From: Zhongshania sp.
GTDB lineage: Bacteria > Pseudomonadota > Gammaproteobacteria > Pseudomonadales > Spongiibacteraceae
Length of the DNA: 64,000 nucleotides
Assembly: GCF_029212375.1 (NCBI RefSeq)
Contig: NZ_JARGNU010000005.1
Coordinates: 1 to 64,000 of the forward strand
Direction of reading: 5' to 3'
Below, piece after piece: positions 9,332-16,840 of this stretch. Both the position numbers and the translations under genes were made by a program. The notes beneath the pieces are model-generated. The model was not told the origin of the DNA. It worked only from the letters and a program-made list of their open reading frames with translations, and ran no database searches. Every line of letters begins with the position of its first letter. Position 1 is the first letter of the stretch.

Positions 9332-9766
9332 ATGAATAATTATAACTTTAATGATCAACAACTATCTTGGAACCAGCTTGCGGGTTTTGATCATCTTAAC
9401 TACCTGATTCTCAATGTAGATCGAAAGCGACTTATTGTTGACGTGTTGTTTAAATTCTCGGCCAACCAGAAAATCGCGCTACATCGGCACGTTGCCTTGA
9501 ATCATATGTTTGTTGTTCAAGGTGAACACCGAATTTATAGTGCAGATGGCCGCCTTACCGAAACTCGCCCGACTGGGCGTTACACGGTAAGCCCCGCCAG
9601 CGATGAGCCTCATCAGGAAGGGGGTGGCGATCAAGACGTCATTATATTGTTCAGCATACGAGGAACCAGCGGCACCATGTATGAAATACTGGACGCGCAA
9701 CACAATATCATTGCTACGCTAGGTATAGATGAGTTTGAAAACTTGTACGCAGCGCAAGCCAAGTGA
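9332..9766 (+). CDS. Cupin-fold protein (ChrR/acetylacetone-dioxygenase-like)
   Basis: A 144-aa single-domain beta-barrel protein. Residues about 38-60 show the cupin metal-motif pattern (ALHRHVALNHMFVVQGEHRIY) and the second motif is near 84-92 (SPASDEPHQEGG, His likely a metal ligand), so a metal-binding cupin is likely. AAGGAT precedes the ATG by 6 nt. No neighbour indicates a substrate. It could be an enzyme or a small-molecule sensor. Confidence 0.7.
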   Translation: MNNYNFNDQQLSWNQLAGFDHLNYLILNVDRKRLIVDVLFKFSANQKIALHRHVALNHMFVVQGEHRIYSADGRLTETRPTGRYTVSPASDEPHQEGGGDQDVIILFSIRGTSGTMYEILDAQHNIIATLGIDEFENLYAAQAK

Positions 9767-9776
9767 AATTCTGGCT

Positions 9777-9826
9777 GCTGCTAGCGCCCCGATTTTCTGC
9801 TGGGGCCGCTAACAGCGTTGTTTTAA
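9777..9826 (+). terminator. Probable terminator between convergent cupin and aldehyde dehydrogenase genes
   Basis: Imperfect stem GCTGCTAGCGCCCC (9777-9790) with GGGGCCGCTAACAGC (9802-9816), followed by GTTGTTTTAATT. It starts 10 bp after the cupin stop. Confidence 0.55.
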
Positions 9827-11260
9827 TTAGAGTTTAAATTTCAGCATCAGCTTATACATTTTGTCGAAAGTAGCGCCGTAGGGTGGTGCCATCATGAGCA
9901 GCGCACTCATTGGCCCCTGTTTAAAGATTGGCCGCATTTTTGAAAACTCAATAAAGCCCTCGTGGCCGTGGTAATGGCCCATGCCGCTATTACCTACACC
10001 ACCAAATGGCATGTCGTGCTGCGCGACGTGCACAACGCTGTCATTGATGCACATGCCGCCAGACAGGGTGTTGTAGATGACCTGTTCTTGAACTGCCTTT
10101 TTGTTGCTGTATAAATAGAGTGCTAATGGGCGCTCGTTCGCGTTGATGTATTCAATTACCTCTTCGATCTTGTCGTAGGGCTTAATGGGCAGCAGCGGCC
10201 CAAAAATCTCGTCCTGCATAATCATCATGTCGGAATTAACATCGCACACTAGGTGAGGTGCTAGCTTGCGCAGGGCGTCGTTGTTGGTGGTGTGGTCTAT
10301 CAGATTGACGGCGCGGGCACCTTTACTCGTGGCGTCTTCCAGGGTCTTATTCAGTCGCTGATAGGCCTTTTCGTCAATAATAGATGTGTAGTCGGCGCTG
10401 CTCAGGTTTGGGTAACGCTGCTTGACCACTGTTTTCGCGGCATCAATAAAGGCGCCAACCTTGTGGCGAGGAATAAACACATAGTCTGGCGCTACGCAGG
10501 TCTGCCCAGCGTTCAAAAACTTGCCGTACAAAAGGCGCTCGGCAGCCAGCTTAATATCAAAATCGTCGGCAACTATAGTGGGTGATTTACCGCCCAGTTC
10601 AAGGGTGACCGGCGTCAGGTATTTAGCGGCGGTTTCCATAACGGTTTTCGCAGTGGCTGCTGAGCCAGTGAAAACCAAGTGATCCCAGGGCAGGTGGGTA
10701 AACTCGTGGGCCGAAACTCCCGCCACAACCGCCAGCACGTTTTCGTCAAATTCGGCGCTAATTAATGTCTCCATTAGTCTCGCTAAGGTTTGCGAGTTCG
10801 ACGCCATTTTAATAATGCAGCGATTTCCCGCGGCCAGCGCACTAATCGCAGGACTCAGCGCAAGGAACAGCGGGTAATTCCAAGGGGTAACAATACCGAT
10901 AACGCCTTTAGGCTGCGGAATAACGGTATTTTTTGCGCCGAAGAACGCCAGTCCAACGTGACGCTTCTGGGGCTTCATCCATTTTTTTAGGCGCTTGCGC
11001 GTGTAATTACAGCCGCTGATCAGGCTAAAAATTTCTAGCACCTTAGACTCTTGACTGGGGCGGTTGCCAAAATCAATCGAAATCGCCTCGGCAATCGCGT
11101 CTTGATTTTTTTCCAGCAGTGCAGCGAGTCTATCGAGATGTTGAATTCGTTCCTGCACGCTTGGATAGGGGCTGCGCCGTGACGCCGCGCGCTGGGTATC
11201 GAAAACCTGTGCAATACGTGATTTTTGCTGGATAGGTTGAGCTTCCGCCAAGTTGTTCAT
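9827..11260 (-). CDS. Coniferyl-aldehyde-type NAD(P)-dependent aldehyde dehydrogenase
   Basis: A 477-aa aldehyde dehydrogenase resembling CalB of Pseudomonas. Motifs: VGLAFFGAKNTVIPQPKGVIG in the first part, IGIVTPWNYPLFLALSP (cofactor pocket), VTLELGGKSPTIV with the general-base Glu near residue 217, and LNAGQTCVAPDYV with the catalytic Cys near 251. The start is ATG at 11260 with AGGGGG just upstream; the open frame runs 28 codons further without a ribosome site. The gene stands alone. A C-terminal hydrophobic stretch (MSALLMMAPPYG) is typical of this subfamily. Confidence 0.9.
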   Translation of the reverse strand: MNNLAEAQPIQQKSRIAQVFDTQRAASRRSPYPSVQERIQHLDRLAALLEKNQDAIAEAISIDFGNRPSQESKVLEIFSLISGCNYTRKRLKKWMKPQKRHVGLAFFGAKNTVIPQPKGVIGIVTPWNYPLFLALSPAISALAAGNRCIIKMASNSQTLARLMETLISAEFDENVLAVVAGVSAHEFTHLPWDHLVFTGSAATAKTVMETAAKYLTPVTLELGGKSPTIVADDFDIKLAAERLLYGKFLNAGQTCVAPDYVFIPRHKVGAFIDAAKTVVKQRYPNLSSADYTSIIDEKAYQRLNKTLEDATSKGARAVNLIDHTTNNDALRKLAPHLVCDVNSDMMIMQDEIFGPLLPIKPYDKIEEVIEYINANERPLALYLYSNKKAVQEQVIYNTLSGGMCINDSVVHVAQHDMPFGGVGNSGMGHYHGHEGFIEFSKMRPIFKQGPMSALLMMAPPYGATFDKMYKLMLKFKL

Positions 11261-11591
11261 TGTGCCCCCTATGCTGTAATTGTCTATATAGGTCAGCCGC
11301 TTTCGTAATGAGCGGCCTGCGTACTTTATTAGGTAACTTGCCATCCTATGCCGAATCGCTCAAATAATAAACGCATAGCGGGCATCCGGCGGCAGCGGTG
11401 GCGGGGCGGGCAAACGCGAGGCGGGAGTGGACCTTGGCTGAATGTGAGGCGTCTGCTTAGGGGAGCTTTAAAAATAGGCCCACTACATTTGGGCGCTTTT
11501 ACTCCGGCCGCAAATGTCACGGGTTTTCACCAATAGCGGTGGGCGGTAAATGCATGCCTTCACTTTATTGATAATATATTGATGCTTAAGT
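11261..11591. other. Intergenic region upstream of the aldehyde dehydrogenase gene
   Basis: No gene supported; ORFs on both strands here are GC-rich shadows without ribosome-binding sites. The region marks the left border of the accessory island. Confidence 0.4.
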
Positions 11592-11656
11592 AAAAAAGGC
11601 CGCTAATTAGCGGCCTTTTTTACTGTTTAGAATATTTTCTCTCTAGAGCGAACTGG
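11588..11656. repeat. Island-flanking degenerate direct repeat, left copy (contains a terminator)
   Basis: Starts AAGTAAAA, holds a bidirectional terminator hairpin (GGCCGCTAATTAGCGGCC with A and T runs, 11592-11621), then GAATATTTTCTCTCTA and ends GAACTGG. The same order of elements recurs at 20152-20216 (AAGTAAAA, hairpin ending GGCCTTTTT, GAATATTCTCTCTA, GAACTGG). The two enclose the toxin-antitoxin/defence genes. Confidence 0.6.
11592..11621. terminator. Bidirectional rho-independent terminator
   Basis: Stem GGCCGCTAA/TTAGCGGCC with six A before and six T after. It lies 320 bp downstream of the hipA remnant and about 330 bp upstream of the aldehyde dehydrogenase start. Confidence 0.85.
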
Positions 11657-11940
11657 CGATCGAGCGTTAAGTGACGAACTGTTTAGTCATGAACGGTGTA
11701 AGTTGACAGTTGACGTCTTGCTCCGTGCTAACAAAATCAATGAGTTAGCGGTTTATTGCCAAGCTAAAATCACTATTTATGACACTTGGAAAGCAATATA
11801 TTTGCTAACATACTGTTAAATATAACTTTTTTCCAGTTCTAAAACTGGCTATGATCCGTCAGCTGCAAGCCCTATTGGCCCCCAGGGCATTAAACGAAAA
11901 TGGGGAAACTGCTGAGCGGCGTCAAAGTAGTGGGTATATT
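11657..11940. other. AT-rich intergenic stretch downstream of hipA remnant
   Basis: No gene or clear signal seen; low GC compared with the flanks. Confidence 0.4.
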
Positions 11941-12546
11941 TTATATCGAAAGTAGGCCTTTTATTGCAGAGTAATCTGAATCGCCGACTTTGCACTCTGC
12001 CGCGAAATTTTCCCACTGCTGAATGGCATCCATAATCTGTTCAGCTATGTTTTTTACCGTGGTTTTGTCTAAACCGAATACTTTTCCTTGCTTAATGATC
12101 TCGCTGGGTTTTGGCGGATAAGGCGAGAATTGATAACCAGCAATATGATATGCGCCGGTTGTTAGGCTGGGCACTAAGTCGTATGCGGGTGATAAGCGAT
12201 AACCGCTGCCATCATTGATCATTGAAAAATTGCGCTCGTGATCGCCGGTATTATTGATCGCTCGATTAAACAGCATTTGTCGCAACAGCTGCTCGGCATC
12301 CTCGCGAAAATCGACACTGTGTGATTGCAGTAGCTTATGAACGTCGTCATAACGAAATACACCCGCGTCGTCCCGCTGGTAAGCGTCCTTACGTAAACCG
12401 TTTATAGAAATAAGATGGCGCCGATGTGATTCAGAAATATCAAAGCGTTGCAACAACAGCACATCACGGCCGGTTATATCCTCAACCAGTTCGCCGCCAT
12501 GCACATTAATTCCCGCCGCTTTTGCCATCTTAAGACAGGCTAGCAT
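11941..12546 (-). pseudogene. hipA: HipA-family kinase, N-terminally truncated and missing the catalytic Asp
   Basis: A 201-residue frame covering only the C-terminal half of a HipA-type Ser/Thr kinase (intact proteins are about 400-440 aa). It begins at LACLKMAKAAGINV, the helix that follows the N-lobe, and includes VLLLQRFDIS and HERNFSMINDGSGYRLSPAYDLV. The catalytic loop of the family reads (T/I)D-x-H-x-x-N; here it is TGDHERN, with GGC where GAC would give Asp. Truncation plus loss of the catalytic Asp points to an inactive remnant. It lies 76 bp after the AbiEii-like gene, and no HipB-like antitoxin gene is next to it. Confidence 0.75.
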
Positions 12547-12622
12547 ATTGTCACGACTATTCTATAGTAGGAAAAGATCCAAATGTTTTGCTGCTGCCGT
12601 GCTGGGCGAAAGCGCTACCCGC

Positions 12623-13477
12623 TTATGTGTTGCTGTTGTGTCGAAAAGACTTAATGAACATAGCCAGCAAATCATTGGGTTTACTAAAGCCGTAGCCAGG
12701 CATTTGCTTTATGAGCTGCTTGAGTCGCTCTGGTCGGTCGAATAGCTCCTTGTATAAGTGAGCGCTCGATTTTTTAGTGGCTATCGCAGCCACGTCTCTA
12801 CCAAGTTTTATAGCCGTTGCGAGTGATTCATCATGAGCCGCAGATTCCATGTCACCTTCTTCAAAAAGGGCGCTGTAAATTTCTGGGATTTTTCGATACG
12901 CGTCGAATATGTAATTTATATCGGCAGCATCCTTTTTCTGTTTTACGGGATCGCGCTCTAGCCACGCTATAAGTTTTAATAGCACAATCCCTGCGGGTGA
13001 GGCGACGGTAAGTATTATTTGGGGTTGCTCACTGATTTGTGCTCGTATTGCGTGCTGTTCGACCTGCTCAAATCCTAATACAGACATTACTATGTCGTTG
13101 TTTGGCGGCCAATGAATCTGGTTATTATTCGCGACCTCTCCGAAAGGAATAATATCGACTTCCCACGGCAGTCCGGTGTGGTCGTCGGAAACTAATCGGT
13201 GTGCTATTTGGCGGTCTTCTTTAAGTCCGGCCTGAATCAGCTCACCCTTTAAACGATGGAAATCGTCCCAGCTAGGTACGTTAATAGCGAAATCGACATC
13301 CCTAGTACCACGTTCAATTCTCGCGCCATAGCCGTGCACCAAAATCAAATCCCGCGCCATAGCGCCAACGACTAATAAAGGTATGCCGAGGCCGTCGGCA
13401 ACACGGCAGATCGTCTGGTAAAGCTCTACCAAACCAGCCGGTAGCTTGCCGCTAATGTTAACGAATGTATTGATCAC
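12623..13477 (-). CDS. AbiEii-like nucleotidyltransferase (type IV toxin candidate)
   Basis: A 284-aa protein of the DNA polymerase beta-type nucleotidyltransferase superfamily (COG4849-like). Residues 37-45 (VGAMARDLI) and 58-65 (TRDVDFAI, Asp60 and Asp62) are the Gly/Asp metal-binding core; a third acidic residue is likely in WEVDIIPF near 125-132. In AbiE systems the AbiEii protein is the toxin and transfers nucleotides to RNA targets. Its start overlaps the end of the AbiEi-like gene by 20 bp, so both form one operon under the operator at 14514-14583. Activity not proven by sequence. Confidence 0.82.
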   Translation of the reverse strand: MINTFVNISGKLPAGLVELYQTICRVADGLGIPLLVVGAMARDLILVHGYGARIERGTRDVDFAINVPSWDDFHRLKGELIQAGLKEDRQIAHRLVSDDHTGLPWEVDIIPFGEVANNNQIHWPPNNDIVMSVLGFEQVEQHAIRAQISEQPQIILTVASPAGIVLLKLIAWLERDPVKQKKDAADINYIFDAYRKIPEIYSALFEEGDMESAAHDESLATAIKLGRDVAAIATKKSSAHLYKELFDRPERLKQLIKQMPGYGFSKPNDLLAMFIKSFRHNSNT

Positions 13478-14489
13478 GTAGTTTCTGTGCCGTTTCTATA
13501 TTTCGTGGCTCGTCGCTTGCGATGAGGTCCGCGTAAACCAGCACGGGGTGAGCCATATCACCGTGCGTCTTGTCTTCATAATTCCAGAACGGCTCGAAAA
13601 GGTCGATATTGATGTGTGGTGCTTCAAAAGCATGAATTCGGCGTAAACGAGCCTCTTTTAAAAAAGGATTCATCGCCCCCTTCGGGATATACAGGGTAGC
13701 GTCTTTCGGCGTCAGGTAGTGAGTATACTCAGCCGCCGCTATTTCGCCGCCCCACACTGCGCCATACTTTTGGGGATTTAGCGTCTGCCACCAATGATCA
13801 TTGTCGGTCGTGAAGTTCCCTAAAAATTGCTTCGGCCGTAATTTCTGTGGGTAGGCTTCGGTCCACTCGTCTAAAAGTTGATTGTAATTTGGTAGCTGGC
13901 GTTGTTTGAGTTGCTTATTATCGTCTAGCAGACCTCGTTCCACCAAGTCGCGGATGACCATGCCGACGGCGCCAAGCGCCACGCCTGCCTGCTCTGCGAT
14001 GTCGCGATAGGGCGCGTTAACTAACGCCTTATTGATGAGAAATGCATAGATGATTCTCATGCCGGTCGGCTGAAAAGCTTTTCCACTGGGCTTTTTATTT
14101 GTTGTTTGCGGTGCCGGCTTTTTGCCGTTAATAAAAACGTAAATAGGGGGCTGATTGAGATAGGCGTTGCCCGCAGTATCAAGAAACTGAACCTTCGCCT
14201 CTTTAAGCTTTTCGGCTTTACGGGGATCTATATAATCGGCAATGAGAACGCCGTTGCCAAGTTTAGCAATCTGCTGCATTTTTGCGACTAAATTGCCGGC
14301 GGCTGCGTTCGCAGCCCATTTTTTTACCTCAACCTTAAGCTTCTTACCTGTGTCCAGTAGGTGCAGTACGCCGTCGCCATCTTGATCTGTTACTGGTATT
14401 GGATCAAATGCTAGCCTAAGACCGGTTTCATTCTGAAACTGTTCAATGGCGATCTCGACTATGCGCTGTTCATCAAGTGCGTTATTCAT
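13458..14489 (-). CDS. AbiEi-like antitoxin/transcription regulator
   Basis: A 343-aa protein resembling the AbiEi_2 family (PF09952/COG4861). The N-terminal part has a restriction-nuclease-like strand pattern (LKVEVKKWA, VLIADYIDP), and residues about 160-188 form a winged helix-turn-helix (YRDIAEQAGVALGAVGMVIR). The C-terminal part (WGGEIAAAEYTHYLTP, LYIPKGA) is typical of the family. AbiEi proteins bind their own promoter and counteract AbiEii. It is the first gene of the pair, directly downstream of a cluster of TGTTCA half sites. Confidence 0.82.
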   Translation of the reverse strand: MNNALDEQRIVEIAIEQFQNETGLRLAFDPIPVTDQDGDGVLHLLDTGKKLKVEVKKWAANAAAGNLVAKMQQIAKLGNGVLIADYIDPRKAEKLKEAKVQFLDTAGNAYLNQPPIYVFINGKKPAPQTTNKKPSGKAFQPTGMRIIYAFLINKALVNAPYRDIAEQAGVALGAVGMVIRDLVERGLLDDNKQLKQRQLPNYNQLLDEWTEAYPQKLRPKQFLGNFTTDNDHWWQTLNPQKYGAVWGGEIAAAEYTHYLTPKDATLYIPKGAMNPFLKEARLRRIHAFEAPHINIDLFEPFWNYEDKTHGDMAHPVLVYADLIASDEPRNIETAQKLRDQYIR

Positions 14490-14513
14490 TTCTGTTAACG
14501 TGGCTGAATACGA

Positions 14514-14583
14514 TGTTCATTAATGTATCATGTTCACAATTTGTGAACAATAGCTCATATTGAACAAAGGGGGGTGCTGTTCA
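14514..14583. promoter_or_regulatory. Multi-site operator of the AbiE-like operon
   Basis: A perfect 19-bp palindrome TGTTCACAATTTGTGAACA (14531-14549) with three further half sites around it: TGTTCA at 14514-14519, TGAACA at 14561-14566 and TGTTCA at 14578-14583. It starts 24 bp before the antitoxin ATG. This fits cooperative self-repression by the winged-helix AbiEi protein, as known for other AbiE pairs. Confidence 0.75.
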
Positions 14584-14790
14584 TTTGCGGTGGCTGTTTG
14601 CGTGACGGGGCCCTAGATTCCTAGGGGCGTCGCGTTATTTTAAATCGCCTGTACGGCGACCGCTCACCGAGCTTTGCCATATCGCGGAGCATAATCACAG
14701 CGAGTGATTCTATCGGCTAATGGGGCAGGTGATGCCGAACTGGGAAAGTATAAAATATAGGTCGGATTGGATGGTGCATACTATTTTATT
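14584..14790. other. Intergenic region between the 437-aa gene and the AbiE operator
   Basis: Holds an imperfect GC-rich inverted repeat around 14601-14635 (CCCTAG-ATT-CCTAGGG core) that may end transcription of the upstream gene. No ORF supported. Confidence 0.4.
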
Positions 14791-16104
14791 TTAGCAACCA
14801 CGATAATCGGCCTTTTTAAAATAGGCCCCGCTCCGCGCAGTATCGAGCTGCGGGAAATGGTTTTCTAACTTGTAAGTTGCGACAAGTATTTCCGCGGTAT
14901 CATTTTTTTTCAAGAAGTATAATGATTTAAGTACGTTGCGCGCGAAATTGGTCTTTTCTAACACATGGAAAAAATTGGCTCGAAATTCGTCTTGAGATCT
15001 CTTCAGGCATGCAATATTTTCCCGTAAATGCCCTTCGTAAATTCGAGAGTAATTTTCCGAAAAGTCGTATGTCGGGTCTAGGTAGAATAGAGCTTGGAGT
15101 CCAGCTAGAATATCCGGAGTTAGAATTGGTTCGATCTCTTGCCAAATAACTTTTTGATCTTCGGCATCTTTAATCCAAGCTGGAATCATGTCGTGGGCAC
15201 TAATGTTTTTTTCAGCTATCTTTTTTGGCTTATCCTGGTGCGCTAATGGATGTATTTTTAGCCAATTTCGAAAGGTCTCCATTATATCCTGATCTTTGAG
15301 TCCAAGTAGTTGTGGTGATATTCCAATTAAGGGGGCAAATTCAAAGTGTAACTTAATTATATTGATGCTGGCTGAAAGCTCATTGCTTCCGATATTGAAG
15401 ACCGATTTTATCTGCTCCCTTTGAGTGCTAAACAATGGGTCTTTCCATTGGTTGTGATGAGGTAGCATGCGGGCAATTAAGAATATTTTTTTTCTGGATA
15501 AGTTATTTGTAATCGTTTTTGTTCCATATTCTTCGCATAGATAGTCGTTTAGATGATGAAGTTCATCCAATATGGATTCCAGTGTGGAGAACCGTTGTTT
15601 TAAATTCACGAAATTAATAATCGCTACTTCAACTAGGTGTTTCTGGCTGGCAATGTCAGTCGGGTAGCGGAAGGTCTGGCCTGTGGGGTCGACTTGTGCA
15701 AAGTCATATATCATTGGTTGTAAACGGGCGTTGATGGCTACGTATCGATCGTCAATTGACTCCGATTTTGTCCGGAAAAAGTCCCATATATTTCCTATGT
15801 CATGTGACCCATTAGTGTCAAAGCTAAATTGAGTTCTCCTTAACTTTTCAATTAATGCTAGTTCTGATGTCGCTCCTTTTAAGCGAAGTTCAATTGAATG
15901 TCGCATGTTGAAGCAAACAGGATAGATGATTTCATCTACGGAATATTCTGAATTTTGATCGGTGAGTACAATGTCTATTAGGAGGTTGGCGGCTTGAGAG
16001 TACCCCTTTGCATACTCCCAGTAGCTGGGCTGGCCATTTTCTCCCACGCAAGCATTTGCCCATGTGGGGCTTCCGCCACAGAATGTCTTATTGTCTGTAG
16101 TCAT
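14791..16104 (-). CDS. 437-aa protein with HEPN-like N-terminal motif, unknown function
   Basis: No firm family assignment. Residues about 60-77 read YPVCFNMRHSIELRLKG and residues about 100-110 HDIGNIWDFF. This pairing, RHxIELxLK then HDxxxLWxxF, is what I recall from uncharacterised proteins predicted to have HEPN-like helical folds, a group that includes toxin RNases. The remainder is helical and charged, without signal peptide or membrane segments. The weak ribosome site precedes ATG at 16104. It lies in the defence island between the AbiE-like operon and the 83-aa repeat protein; the terminator at 16132-16163 separates it from the latter, so it should have its own promoter. Confidence 0.6.
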   Translation of the reverse strand: MTTDNKTFCGGSPTWANACVGENGQPSYWEYAKGYSQAANLLIDIVLTDQNSEYSVDEIIYPVCFNMRHSIELRLKGATSELALIEKLRRTQFSFDTNGSHDIGNIWDFFRTKSESIDDRYVAINARLQPMIYDFAQVDPTGQTFRYPTDIASQKHLVEVAIINFVNLKQRFSTLESILDELHHLNDYLCEEYGTKTITNNLSRKKIFLIARMLPHHNQWKDPLFSTQREQIKSVFNIGSNELSASINIIKLHFEFAPLIGISPQLLGLKDQDIMETFRNWLKIHPLAHQDKPKKIAEKNISAHDMIPAWIKDAEDQKVIWQEIEPILTPDILAGLQALFYLDPTYDFSENYSRIYEGHLRENIACLKRSQDEFRANFFHVLEKTNFARNVLKSLYFLKKNDTAEILVATYKLENHFPQLDTARSGAYFKKADYRGC

Positions 16105-16131
16105 TTCTGGACTGTGACGCCTCTTAATGTA

Positions 16132-16163
16132 ATAAAAAAGCCGAAGCTAGATAGCTTCGGCTT
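16132..16163 (-). terminator. Terminator downstream of the 83-aa repeat-protein gene
   Basis: Stem AAGCCGAAGCTA/TAGCTTCGGCTT; read on the minus strand it is followed by TTTTTTATT. It ends about 70 bp after the stop at 16232. Confidence 0.85.
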
Positions 16164-16231
16164 AAGGTAGGTGTTCGTTGGGCTCAACTCTTTAGTGCCT
16201 CTGGTATTGCAATAAGCCACTTTGCTTCGCG

Positions 16232-16483
16232 CTATTTTTTCCTATCGGGTCTTTGGGTAAGCGCAGAGCCAGATGCGGATTTGGCCGCTTTACTTGCTCC
16301 CGGAGATCGTAGTGTTTTTGAGGCTGCTGTACTTGCTTTTGAGCTTGTAACTTTATTTGGGGCTTTTGTTTGGCTTAATGTAGACCCAGCCGCAGACTTT
16401 GCTGCTTTGGATGAGCTTGCGCTCCGCAGCACCGTGGAGGCTGCTGATGCAGCCTTTTTACTAGTGACTTCCTTTTTCGTCAT
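16232..16483 (-). CDS. 83-aa Lys/Ala/Ser-rich protein with two tandem repeats
   Basis: The protein consists almost wholly of two copies of a ~30-residue unit: SKKAASAASTVLRSASSSKA + AKSAAGSTLSQ and SKASTAASKTLRSPGASKA + AKSASGSALTQ. I have seen this motif in small bacterial proteins of unknown function, often near toxin genes. It is very basic and probably cytosolic or nucleic-acid-associated. GGAG lies 9 nt before the ATG and a strong terminator follows. A direct TAGTGA pair lies about 150 bp upstream (16636-16664). Confidence 0.75.
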   Translation of the reverse strand: MTKKEVTSKKAASAASTVLRSASSSKAAKSAAGSTLSQTKAPNKVTSSKASTAASKTLRSPGASKAAKSASGSALTQRPDRKK

Positions 16484-16840
16484 TTTCTAATACTCCAATC
16501 AAGTGAAGAAAATGTATCTAGTCCGGTCTTAAAGTTTCGGCTTGTCCAGCCTCTAAATGTTTCTGATGTCGGTAATTGTCATTAGAGGCGATCCCGTATC
16601 CCCCGGTATACGGGCGTTTCAGTCGTCTGTGTCATTAGTGAAAATCTTGTTTTTTCGCTAGTGAAAATACTCATATAAAAATCAATAAGTTACGTGCGTG
16701 TCGTAAACGGCAAAAAAAGCCAATATCAGCCCAAAGCAATAACCAGAGTCTAATTGCGCGCTGGGTAATGTATGGTGCTTTCGATCTAGGGAGAACACTA
16801 CCAATTCGGCAGTAACGTTGACTACAACTAATTATAGCCG
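16484..16840. promoter_or_regulatory. Promoter region of the 83-aa gene with inverted repeat and TAGTGA pair
   Basis: Contains CCCGTAT-N8-ATACGGG (16593-16614) and two TAGTGA direct repeats 23 bp apart (16636-16641, 16659-16664), the latter similar to a pair at 20735-20761. No gene supported. No clear terminator follows the SIR2 gene stop at 16841. Confidence 0.4.

Noticed and set aside
11348-11536. Plus-strand ORF of 62 aa at the left of the island
   Set aside because: Opposite-strand ORF equally open, no ribosome site, no family; likely GC-rich chance.
11657-11690. GCGTTAAG-type sequences near the island repeats as integron attC sites
   Set aside because: Only one arm partly fits the core rule GTTRRRY and no matching R'' partner was found.
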